Assembly: GCA_005885565.1 (NCBI GenBank)
Contig: VAXK01000164.1
Span: 1 to 20,609, forward strand
Length of the DNA: 20,609 bases
Reading direction: 5' to 3'
DNA from: Actinomycetota bacterium
GTDB taxonomy: Bacteria; Actinomycetota; Thermoleophilia; Gaiellales; Gaiellaceae
The position numbers and the translations under genes were made by a program. The notes beneath the pieces are model-generated. The model saw nothing but the letters and a program-made list of their open reading frames with translations. It was not told the origin of the DNA and did no database searches. The number at the start of each line of letters is the position of its first letter. Positions within the stretch are counted from its first letter, which is position 1. This document shows positions 1-5,833 of the stretch, piece after piece.

Positions 1-792
1 GGCGCGGCGCTGCTCACGCTGGGAGCCCGCCTCAGCGGGAACGACGTGCTCGCGCGCCGCGCGCTCGCCGTGAACACGGCCGCGATCACGGTCAGCCCGC
101 TGCTCCTGATCAAGGACCTCGGCCGGCCGAAGCTGTTCTACAACATGCTCCGCGTCTTCAAGGTGACGTCGCCGATGAGCGTCGGCACGTGGATCGTCTC
201 GGCGAGCGGGACGGCGAGCGGCGTCGCGGCGGCGTGCGAGGTGACGGGGCTCCTGCCGCGGGTGAAGCGCGCCGCGGAGGGAGTCGCCGGCACCCTGGCG
301 CCGTTCCTCTCGACCTACACGGCGACGCTCGTCGCCGACTCGGTCGTCCCCGCCTGGCACGAGGCGCGGCGGGAGCTGCCGTTCGTCTTCGCGGGCGGGT
401 CGGCGGCGAGCGCGGGCGGCGCGGTGGCGGCGCTGACCCCTTCGCGGGAGGCGGGCCCGGCGCGGCGGCTCGCGATCGTCGGCGGCGCGCTCGAGCTCGC
501 GGCGACGAAGGCGATGGAGGACGGCCTCGGCGAGCTCGTCGGCGAGCCGTACCGCACCGGTCTCGGCGGCACGCTGTCGAAGGGTGCGAAGGCCGCAACC
601 GCCGCCGGGACCGCGCTGATGGCGCTCGCGGGCCGCAAGCGCTTCGGGGCGGCCGTGGCCGGCGCAATGCTCTGCACCGGCGCGCTGCTCGAGCGCTTCG
701 CCGTCTACCACGCGGGGAAAGCCTCGGCGCTCGACCCGCGCTACACCTCTGTCCCACAGCGGGAGCGGGCGGGCCGCCTAACGCAGCGCTAG
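1..792 (+). CDS. nrfD: NrfD/PsrC-family membrane subunit, 5'-truncated by window edge
   Basis: The reading frame is open from base 1, so the true start lies upstream; 263 C-terminal residues are visible. The stretch GRPKLFYNMLRVFK followed by TSPMSVGTW is characteristic of NrfD/PsrC (polysulfide reductase NrfD) proteins, as is the later WHEARRELPFVFAGG segment. Several hydrophobic, Ala/Gly-rich helices follow. Family members are integral membrane subunits that exchange electrons between the menaquinone pool and a partner Fe-S subunit, usually beside a molybdopterin oxidoreductase. Partner genes would be expected upstream, outside the window, so the substrate cannot be named. An internal GTG at 46 is not needed as a start. 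The gene converges on the antiporter operon and the two coding ends overlap by 15 bp (778-792), leaving no intergenic terminator. Family assignment is confident; the complex is not known. Confidence 0.85.
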   Translation, partial: GAALLTLGARLSGNDVLARRALAVNTAAITVSPLLLIKDLGRPKLFYNMLRVFKVTSPMSVGTWIVSASGTASGVAAACEVTGLLPRVKRAAEGVAGTLAPFLSTYTATLVADSVVPAWHEARRELPFVFAGGSAASAGGAVAALTPSREAGPARRLAIVGGALELAATKAMEDGLGELVGEPYRTGLGGTLSKGAKAATAAGTALMALAGRKRFGAAVAGAMLCTGALLERFAVYHAGKASALDPRYTSVPQRERAGRLTQR

Positions 793-2562
793 CACGAAGG
801 CTGCGCCGAGCGCGGCGATCCCGGCCGTGAGCCACGTCACGTAGTCGGTGACGATCCCGCTGTGCAGCGCCTTCAGGCGCAGGACCGGCCGCCGCGCCAG
901 CGCCTCGAGGCCGCCGAAGAGCGCGAGGAGCGCGAGGCCGACCGCGCCGGCCGCCGAGGCGAGGCCCGCCGCGATGCTCGTCCCGGACGGGGCCGGAGCC
1001 GAGGCGCGCTCGTGCGGCGGCGGCTTGCCTTCGAGCACCTCCGCCGCATGGGCCGGCCGGTCGATCGTCCGCACCGCGGCGGTCACCGCCTTTCCGGGCA
1101 AGCCCGGCCAGGCCGCCATGCCGACGCCGACGACGAGCAGCGCCGCGGCCGACGCGAGCATCACGACGAGCGACCCGCGCGGCGGGTGCGCGGGCTCCTC
1201 CTGCTCGGGCGACGCCTGCTCCTCGCCGAGGACGGGCTCGCGGTCGGAGCCCCAGCCGAGGTAGATCCGCCCCGCGGCGCGGAGCAGAGCCCCGCCGGAG
1301 AGAATCGACGCCGCCGTGAGCACCACCGGCAGCCAGCGGTAGCCGCCGGTCGCGCCGTCCTCGATCAGCGCCCGCCCGAAGAACGATCCCACCGGCGGCA
1401 GGCCGGCGATCGCGAGCCCCCCGACCGCGAAGAGGACGCCCGACACGGGCAGGCCGCCGCCACGCGCATTCAGCTCGTCGCACGACCGTATGCGGCGGAT
1501 GAGCACGCCCACGACGAGGAGGAGCGAGCCGCGCACGAGCCCGTCCGACACCACGTAGAGCGTCGTCCCCGCGAGCGAGCGCGCCGTGAGCAGGCCGATC
1601 CCGACGAGCCCGATCCCGATCTGGCCGATGGTGACGAACGCGAGCATCCGCTTCAGGTCGCGCTGCAGGAACGCCATCGCGCCGCCGAGGAGCGCGCTCA
1701 CCACCCCGAGCGTCACGAGGATCGCCCGCAGCGCCGTCGCGTGCGCCGCGAGCGGGCCGGAGAAGACCGGCCAGTAGACCTTCGCCACCGCGTTGAGGCC
1801 GAGGTCGCTCATCACGCCCGAGTAGAGGACGCACACCGGCGCGGGCGCGACGGCGTACGCGTCGGCGAGCCAGAAGTGGAACGGGACGACGCCGGCCTTC
1901 ACGAGGAAGCCCGCCGTGACGAGCAGGAACCCGACGAGGACGAGCCCGTCGGCCCGCCCGCCGGCGAGGGAGCGCCCGATCTGGGCCAGGTTCAGCGCGC
2001 CGGTACGGCCGTACAGCAGGCCGATCCCGAAGAGGAGGAAGAAGGCGCCGAAGCCGTTCACGATCCCGAAGTTGAGCGCGCCCTGGAGCGGCGCCGGCTC
2101 GTCGCCGTAGCCGGTGAGGGCGATCGCCGCCACGGTCATCAGCTCGAGGAAGACGAAGAGGTTGAAGAGGTCGCCGGAGAGCGCGAAGCCCTCCACCGCG
2201 CCCAGGAAGACGAGCAGCAGGACGTGGAAGAGCGGTCCCGTCTCGTCGAAGTAGCGCCACGAGAACGCGACGCTCGCGGCCATGAGCAGGCCCGCGACCG
2301 CCCCGAGCGCCGCGCCGGCGCCGTCCACGTCGAAGGCGATTCCGAGCGCGACGCCGTGCGAGGGCCGCCAGCCGCCGAACCAGTAGACGAGGTCGTGCCG
2401 GCCGGTGCGCGTGAGCAGGACGACGCCGATCGCGGTCACCGCAACGGAGACGACGGCGGCGACGAGGTCGCCGAACCAGGCCGGCAGGAAGGTGCCGACG
2501 GCGGCGAGCACGGCGGCTGCGAGAAGCGGCAGGGCAACCGGGAGCGGGACGAGGACGTCCAT
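778..2562 (-). CDS. mnhD: Mrp/Mnh-type antiporter subunit D (MbhH-like), with C-terminal extension
   Basis: A 594-residue multi-spanning protein of the proton-conducting membrane transporter family (NuoL/M/N, MrpA/D). Visible hallmarks are the acidic residue in NLFVFLELMTVAA (Glu140), the lysine in FLVKAGVVPFHFWLADAY (Lys222), Lys261 in the following helix, and QRDLKRMLAF (Lys304), the charged residues of the proton path. MrpD proteins are usually near 500 residues. The last ~100 here add a hydrophilic linker, a helix and an LHSGIVTDYVTWL segment ending in a final membrane span, resembling C-terminal parts of MrpA-like proteins. The ATG shares one base with the mnhC TGA. It is the only large antiporter-like subunit in the operon, so it is the likely ion-pumping core. 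Hydrogenase-4 or Mbh-type membrane subunits are the main alternative family names. Confidence 0.88.
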   Translation of the reverse strand: MDVLVPLPVALPLLAAAVLAAVGTFLPAWFGDLVAAVVSVAVTAIGVVLLTRTGRHDLVYWFGGWRPSHGVALGIAFDVDGAGAALGAVAGLLMAASVAFSWRYFDETGPLFHVLLLVFLGAVEGFALSGDLFNLFVFLELMTVAAIALTGYGDEPAPLQGALNFGIVNGFGAFFLLFGIGLLYGRTGALNLAQIGRSLAGGRADGLVLVGFLLVTAGFLVKAGVVPFHFWLADAYAVAPAPVCVLYSGVMSDLGLNAVAKVYWPVFSGPLAAHATALRAILVTLGVVSALLGGAMAFLQRDLKRMLAFVTIGQIGIGLVGIGLLTARSLAGTTLYVVSDGLVRGSLLLVVGVLIRRIRSCDELNARGGGLPVSGVLFAVGGLAIAGLPPVGSFFGRALIEDGATGGYRWLPVVLTAASILSGGALLRAAGRIYLGWGSDREPVLGEEQASPEQEEPAHPPRGSLVVMLASAAALLVVGVGMAAWPGLPGKAVTAAVRTIDRPAHAAEVLEGKPPPHERASAPAPSGTSIAAGLASAAGAVGLALLALFGGLEALARRPVLRLKALHSGIVTDYVTWLTAGIAALGAAFVLALR

Positions 2563-2906
2563 CAGCCGCGCACGGCCGGGATCTCGTCCGGGTCGAGCGT
2601 GCCCTCGCGCACGTACACCTGCACGGCCACCGCGAGCAGCAGCGCGAGCACGGTGACGCTCACGACCACGTCCGTGAGGGTCAGGGCCTGGACGACCGGG
2701 TCGGTCGCCTTCGTCCCGAGCGGGATGCCCTTGAAGATCGGCGCCGTCGCGTGCTTGCGGTAGCCGACCGCGAGCAGCAGCACGTACGTCGACGACTGGG
2801 CCACGGTCAGGCAGACGACGAGGTGGACGAGGTGCCGGCTCGTGACCACGCCGTAGAGCCCGACGACGAGCAGCCATACCGCGAGCGCGTACGGGAGGTA
2901 GCTCAT
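2562..2906 (-). CDS. mnhC: Mrp/Mnh-type antiporter subunit C (NuoK-like, MbhG-like)
   Basis: A 114-residue protein with three predicted membrane helices, the usual size and shape of MnhC/NuoK. The segment KATDPVVQALTLTDVVVSVTV is the conserved MnhC signature (the family has DPlpQALvLTaiVIg-like wording) and contains the Asp/Thr pattern of helix 3. The ATG overlaps the last bases of mnhB in the ATGA arrangement and its TGA overlaps the mnhD ATG, indicating translational coupling. In Mrp complexes this subunit packs against MnhD and helps form the transmembrane charged-residue chain. Identity is supported both by sequence and by its place between mnhB and mnhD. Confidence 0.88.
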   Translation of the reverse strand: MSYLPYALAVWLLVVGLYGVVTSRHLVHLVVCLTVAQSSTYVLLLAVGYRKHATAPIFKGIPLGTKATDPVVQALTLTDVVVSVTVLALLLAVAVQVYVREGTLDPDEIPAVRG

Positions 2907-3637
2907 CCCGGCCGGCGCTCGACCATGACCTCCTCCAGGAACTCGCCGAAGAGGAGGACGAACGCGGCCGTGACCTCGATCGCCGTGGCCCAGTTGAGCA
3001 GCGGGATGCTGCCGCCCGAGGTTAAGGCGCCGATCCTCCCGAGCGGCAGGAAGTTCTGCTGGAAGGCGAGGCCGCCCAGGAGGGCGCCGAGCGCGAGCGC
3101 GACGAACGCCGCCGCCCCGCCGCCCTCGAAGACGTCCACGACCTGCGTCGGCGTCAGCCGCCGGTAGGCCCGATGCTCGGCCGCGAGGTAGACGAGCAGG
3201 AGCCCGAGCGCCACGACGGTGCCGCCCTGGAACCCGCCGCCCGGGGTGAGGTAGCCGAAGGCGACGACGAAGAGGCCGAGGAGGATCACCACGGGCACGG
3301 CCGCGAGCCCGGCGGCTCGTACGGGCTCGCTCTGCACCGAGTCGACCACCTGCCGCGCCTCCTCCTCGCGCGCCTCCCGCAGGATGAGCGCCGTGGCCGC
3401 GACCGCGGCGAAGAGCATCAGCTCCTCGCCCAAGGTGTCGAAGCCGCGGTAGTCGAAGACGACCGCCGCGACGACGTTCGTCGTGTGCCGCTGCGCCAGG
3501 ACGACGTGGTTCAGGACGAGGCCGTAGGGGCCGTGGTAGTCGCCGAAGGCGGGGAGCCCCGCGACGCCGAAGCCGAGGAGCGCGGCCAGCCCGGCCGCGG
3601 AGACGAGGAAGAGGGGGAGCCGGGTTCGCGCGCTCAC
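2903..3637 (-). CDS. mnhB: Mrp/Mnh subunit B fused to an MbhE-like (MnhA C-terminal) domain
   Basis: 244 residues in two parts. Residues ~1-95 carry VFDYRGFDTLGEELMLFAAV, the signature of the extreme C-terminal domain of MnhA/MrpA, equivalent to stand-alone MbhE. Residues ~105-240 are a classic MnhB domain with FGYLTPGGGFQGG followed by four hydrophobic helices. The GTG start overlaps the TGA of the upstream 82-aa gene by 4 nt, and the gene's own TGA overlaps the mnhC ATG. MnhB normally runs ~140 residues, so the extra length is explained by the fused MbhE-like part. The fusion rescues a piece normally supplied by MnhA, which has no separate gene here. The domain assignment comes from motif recognition and has not been checked against a profile. 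Confidence 0.87.
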   Translation of the reverse strand: MSARTRLPLFLVSAAGLAALLGFGVAGLPAFGDYHGPYGLVLNHVVLAQRHTTNVVAAVVFDYRGFDTLGEELMLFAAVAATALILREAREEEARQVVDSVQSEPVRAAGLAAVPVVILLGLFVVAFGYLTPGGGFQGGTVVALGLLLVYLAAEHRAYRRLTPTQVVDVFEGGGAAAFVALALGALLGGLAFQQNFLPLGRIGALTSGGSIPLLNWATAIEVTAAFVLLFGEFLEEVMVERRPG

Positions 3638-3882
3638 CGGCGGCGCTCCTCCCGAGCACGGAGCTTCGCGAGCGTGGCGAGGATCACGAGCGGCGCGGCA
3701 CCGCCCCCGACGGCCAGGGCCGCGAGGGCCACGTCCGGCGCCTGGAAGACGAGGAAGAGGACGACGAGCTGGAGGCCGTAGAAGCTGTTCAGGAGCGCCT
3801 GCCGCAGCAGGTCGCGCGCCAGGACGACGGCGAGTCCCCCGGCGCCCACGAGCACGATCGCCGCGACCTGGAGCGGAATCAC
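3634..3882 (-). CDS. MbhD/DUF4040-like antiporter subunit (MnhA C-terminal segment as a separate gene)
   Basis: An 82-residue protein with about three hydrophobic helices. The stretch LLRQALLNSFYGLQLVVLFLVFQAPDVALAALAVGGG matches the MbhD/DUF4040 family: the FQAPDVALtqlaVG motif is the part of MrpA just before its MbhE-like end. Start is GTG at 3882, overlapping the mnhG TGA; the stop overlaps the mnhB GTG. In full-length MrpA this region lies between the NuoL-like antiporter domain and the C-terminal domain. Here it is a free-standing subunit, as in the membrane-bound hydrogenases of Thermococcales. Function within the complex (part of the cation-translocation region) is inferred from that homology. 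Confidence 0.82.
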   Translation of the reverse strand: MIPLQVAAIVLVGAGGLAVVLARDLLRQALLNSFYGLQLVVLFLVFQAPDVALAALAVGGGAAPLVILATLAKLRAREERRR

Positions 3883-4169
3883 CGCTCGAGCCTCGCGCGC
3901 GCCGCTCGGGCGGTCGCGATCGTGACGGCCGGGCCGCCGAGCAGGAGCAGGACGGCGACGACGAGCGCCGCCGCCGCGGCGATGCTGCGCACGCCCTCCT
4001 CGACGGCGATCGCGACCGCGACCAGGGTCGGCCCGAGCGTGCTCGCCGCCGCCGAGTAGTGCAGCCGCGCGAAGACGTCGCGCGCGGCGACGATCCCGAT
4101 GCAGCAGACGAGCTCGGCCGCGACCGCCGTCCAGACGAGGACGTGGACGGAGATCTCGTGCGCGCTCAC
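3879..4169 (-). CDS. mnhG: Mrp/Mnh antiporter subunit G (MbhC-like)
   Basis: A 96-residue, three-helix protein. The segment GIVAARDVFARLHYSAAASTLGP is the MnhG signature (the family reads like GliRlpDvyaRlHaat.a.tlG). The GTG start at 4169 overlaps the TGA of mnhF by 4 nt and the TGA overlaps the GTG of the next gene, so it sits in the middle of a continuously coupled operon. A longer in-frame extension upstream lacks protein character and is the antisense/alternate frame of mnhF and mnhE. MnhG is a small structural subunit of the Mrp complex next to MnhE and MnhF; it has no catalytic motif of its own. Confidence 0.87.
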   Translation of the reverse strand: MSAHEISVHVLVWTAVAAELVCCIGIVAARDVFARLHYSAAASTLGPTLVAVAIAVEEGVRSIAAAAALVVAVLLLLGGPAVTIATARAARARLER

Positions 4170-4417
4170 ACGCGCCGCTCCATGAAGCGCGCGAAGACGA
4201 GGCCGCTCACGAGCGAGATGCCCGCCAGGACGAGCGGCACGGTCGTGTAGATCGAGCGGTGGAAGCCCTCCGAGAGGAGGAGCAGGACGAGCGTCACGAC
4301 AGCCGAGGCGAGCTCGAGCGCGACGAGTGCGTCGATCCGCGGCGCGCGGGCGAGGAGCGAGAAGGGCAGGACGAGCGCGAAGAGGAGGACGGTCGCGGCG
4401 ACGAGCCAGACGTTCAC
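4166..4417 (-). CDS. mnhF: Mrp/Mnh antiporter subunit F (MbhB-like)
   Basis: An 83-residue protein with three hydrophobic helices. The order of features fits MnhF: a first helix, then LARAPRIDALVALELASAVVTLVLLL (the family has RG.s..DRvvAldlls...v..l), then a short hydrophilic turn and a last helix ending in RFMERR. The start is taken at GTG 4417 because it overlaps the mnhE stop in the GTGA arrangement seen throughout the operon; the frame stays open far upstream only because that region is coding in another frame. It is a small membrane subunit of the Mrp complex required for assembly in studied members of the family. Confidence comes from both the sequence and the invariant E-F-G order. 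Confidence 0.85.
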   Translation of the reverse strand: MNVWLVAATVLLFALVLPFSLLARAPRIDALVALELASAVVTLVLLLLSEGFHRSIYTTVPLVLAGISLVSGLVFARFMERRV

Positions 4418-4851
4418 AGCGGCCTGCTCCGCGACCGCTTCGGATCGAGCTCGTGCACGAGGGCGGCACCGCGGTCGCGGTCGACGTCGACGACGTAGGC
4501 GTTCGGGGCGATGCTCCCGAGCAGGCCGACGAGCGCGCGGTCGCCCGCGGAGCGGGCCGCGACGTCGACCTCTCGGAATGCGCCGCCTGGCCGGCCGCGC
4601 GTCACCGCGAGCGTGACGACGGCGAAGTCGCGCACGACGTTCCACGGAAGGGCCGCCGCGCGGCCGAGCCGGCGGGGATCGAGCCCGAAACGGTAGAGGC
4701 CGAGGCGCGCGAGGAGCGCGCCGGCTCCGACGGCGAGCCCCGCCGAGACCACGCCTGCGATCGTCGTCTGCTTCGTGGTCTGGCCGACGTAGAGCTGCCA
4801 CAGACCGAGGAGCACGGCCCACCAGAGGACGATCCCCACGGCCTTCCGCAT
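4414..4851 (-). CDS. mnhE: Mrp/Mnh antiporter subunit E (MbhA-like), first gene of the operon
   Basis: A 145-residue protein with two N-terminal membrane helices and a cytoplasmic domain. LPWNVVRDFAVVTLAV and the C-terminal GSIAPNAYVVDVDRDRGAAL with a following VHEL match MnhE (typical ending: tPGTvvvdvd.d.g.l.vH.l). I chose ATG 4851 because MRKAVGIVLWWAVLLGLW is a proper membrane N-terminus and a GGAGGT Shine-Dalgarno (4864-4869, - strand) lies 12 nt upstream; the longer in-frame extension to 5106 is polar and unlike the family. The protein is slightly shorter than usual (~160). A hairpin with 7-bp arms (4859-4888) spans the ribosome-binding site. As first gene, its start region is where operon control would act. 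Confidence 0.86.
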   Translation of the reverse strand: MRKAVGIVLWWAVLLGLWQLYVGQTTKQTTIAGVVSAGLAVGAGALLARLGLYRFGLDPRRLGRAAALPWNVVRDFAVVTLAVTRGRPGGAFREVDVAARSAGDRALVGLLGSIAPNAYVVDVDRDRGAALVHELDPKRSRSRPL

Positions 4852-4858
4852 CGGCGCT

Positions 4859-4888
4859 GGTGTACCTCCGGCCGGTTGGCCGTACACC
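4859..4888 (-). promoter_or_regulatory. Inverted repeat/hairpin spanning the mnhE ribosome-binding site
   Basis: GGTGTAC (4859-4865) is exactly complementary to GTACACC (4882-4888) with a 16-base interior that itself contains two GGCC blocks separated by four bases. In the mRNA of the minus strand the mnhE Shine-Dalgarno (4864-4869) overlaps one arm, so folding would occlude initiation. It could equally be a DNA operator. The pairing is seen directly; a role in control is inferred. Confidence 0.4.
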
Positions 4889-5031
4889 TGCGTTTCCGGC
4901 GCGGGCGGTCGGGTAGCCGCCTCTCGTGCGGGTCGTCGTCGTGGGAACCCGTGCTGGATCGGCCCCCCGCCCAGCAGGGATTCGTCGACTTCGCCCGCCG
5001 CGAGCTCTCTCCGCGCGTCCAGTCCACAGAC

Positions 5032-5044
5032 GGGGTCTGACCCC
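5032..5044 (+). repeat. 13-bp palindromic intergenic repeat GGGGTCTGACCCC, copy 1
   Basis: A perfect palindrome with 6-nt arms around a single central T. The same 13-mer occurs at 10808-10820 and as its reverse complement at 5171-5183. Copies lie only between genes. A GACACGGCC word follows 16 nt downstream (5061-5069), as it does after the other two copies at differing distances. It looks like a REP-type extragenic element; no transposase is present in the window. Confidence 0.6.
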
Positions 5045-5127
5045 AGTCGGGCCCGAACGAGACACGGCCGGGACGGAGGAGTGCGAAGCGGTTTCCTCCC
5101 AGCCACGCCTTACTTCGATTTCGCAAG

Positions 5128-5143
5128 TGTGACGAGAGTCATA
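5128..5143. promoter_or_regulatory. CRP/FNR-family-like operator (TGTGA-N6-TCATA)
   Basis: TGTGACGAGAGTCATA differs by one base from the CRP half-site arrangement TGTGA-N6-TCACA, and the outward bases extend the symmetry (GTGTGAC against GTCATAC, 6 of 7 paired). It sits in the AT-richest part of the divergent intergenic region, about 135 bp before the collagen-like gene and 277 bp before mnhE. Which gene it would control, and which regulator binds, cannot be told from this window. Confidence 0.3.
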
Positions 5144-5170
5144 CGGCGCACGGCCGAAACGACCAAGGCT

Positions 5171-5183
5171 GGGGTCAGACCCC
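5171..5183 (-). repeat. 13-bp palindromic intergenic repeat, copy 2, inverted relative to copy 1
   Basis: GGGGTCAGACCCC is the reverse complement of the copy at 5032-5044, so the two form an inverted pair spanning about 150 bp, the arrangement typical of paired REP elements or of the ends of a small non-coding element. The CRP-like site lies between the two copies. A GACACGGCC word lies 15 nt downstream on the plus strand (5199-5207). Confidence 0.6.
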
Positions 5184-5277
5184 CCGCTGGCTCGAGCGGA
5201 CACGGCCGGTCGGGGTTCGGTGACTCGCGCGGCGGGAACGTCTACGCACGTCCGGACCAGCCACCAGGGAGGCTCTC

Positions 5278-5823
5278 ATGCGTCGCATCCGTCGTCTTGC
5301 TCCGTCGCCTGCCATCGTCGTGGCCTGCCTCGCGCTCGCCGTCGGCCTCGCCGGGACGGGCTACGCCGTCACGCGGCTCCCGCGGAACAGCGTCACGACC
5401 GTGCAGGTGAAGGACTTCTCGCTCCTCGCGCGCGACTTCAAGAAGGGTCAGCTCCCGGCCGGGCCGCAGGGGCCGCAGGGGCCGGCGGGACCCGCCGGCG
5501 CCGGCGCGAAGTGGGCGCTCGTCGCGCCGAGCGGTGCGATCATCGCCCAGTCGGGCGGGATCAGCTCCCGCCACGCCGGCGACGGCTACTACGTCCTCGA
5601 CTTCGGCGCCTCGGTGCAAGGCCACCTGATCTTCGCGTCCTACTCGCGCAGCTCGGACGATCGCGGCGCCCCCGGCGCGATCAGGGCCGGAACCTGCACG
5701 ACGTCGTCGAACGAAGGAGACAACTGCGTGACCGGCAACGATCCCCGTTTCGTCGCCGTCATCACGTACGACGCCGGCAGCGTCATTCCGATCGACCACT
5801 CCTTCTACGTGGTGGTTGTCTAG
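5278..5823 (+). CDS. Secreted protein with short collagen-like Gly-Pro-X tract
   Basis: A 181-residue protein with a basic N-terminus and a hydrophobic signal/anchor segment (about residues 11-30, PAIVVACLALAVGLAGTGYA). A conserved leader-proximal stretch follows (LPRNSVTTVQVKDFSLLARDFKKGQLPAG), then about four Gly-Pro-X triplets (residues 62-76). The C-terminal domain of ~100 residues is rich in Tyr/Ser/Gly, with a GTC...DNC cysteine pair that could form a disulfide. This architecture is, to my recollection, a recurring protein family of Thermoleophilia; its function is unknown. The start is supported by AGGGAGG at 5266-5272, 5 nt before the ATG. It ends 10 bp before the aconitase start, so the two may share a transcript. 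Extracellular or surface location is inferred from the signal segment. Confidence 0.82.
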   Translation: MRRIRRLAPSPAIVVACLALAVGLAGTGYAVTRLPRNSVTTVQVKDFSLLARDFKKGQLPAGPQGPQGPAGPAGAGAKWALVAPSGAIIAQSGGISSRHAGDGYYVLDFGASVQGHLIFASYSRSSDDRGAPGAIRAGTCTTSSNEGDNCVTGNDPRFVAVITYDAGSVIPIDHSFYVVVV

Positions 5824-5833
5824 CCTAGGAGCC

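Larger units (their letters stand above)
4852..5277. other. Intergenic region between divergent mnhE and the collagen-like gene
   Basis: A 426-bp region without a convincing gene. It holds the 5' ends of two divergent units, a hairpin over the mnhE ribosome-binding site, an inverted pair of 13-bp palindromes (5032-5044 and 5171-5183) and a CRP/FNR-like inverted repeat (5128-5143). The stretch 5100-5145 is clearly less GC-rich than its surroundings, as expected of a regulatory segment. Open frames crossing it are low-complexity Arg/Pro/Ser-rich translations and are not treated as genes. I could not pick convincing -35/-10 pairs by eye. Confidence 0.6.

Noticed and set aside
158..2260. 700-codon minus-strand frame spanning the nrfD end and mnhD
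   Set aside because: Out of frame with mnhD and crosses the convergent junction; Arg/Ala/Pro-rich with no membrane segments.
862..2763. Long plus-strand frame antisense to mnhD and mnhC
   Set aside because: Highly charged Arg/Glu/Asp/His-rich translation without domains; it mirrors hydrophobic membrane-protein codons on the other strand.
4852..5106. N-terminal extension of mnhE
   Set aside because: Polar, Pro/Arg-rich residues that would precede the first membrane helix; MnhE proteins do not have this and the Shine-Dalgarno fits ATG 4851.
5278..5823. Collagen-like gene as a phage tail or adhesin gene
   Set aside because: The Gly-Pro-X tract is very short and no phage or adhesin domain is present; the signal segment and leader fit a small secreted protein.
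5816..5833. Alternative TTG start of aconitase
   Set aside because: It adds six residues, overlaps the previous gene's stop and has no better ribosome-binding site than ATG 5834.
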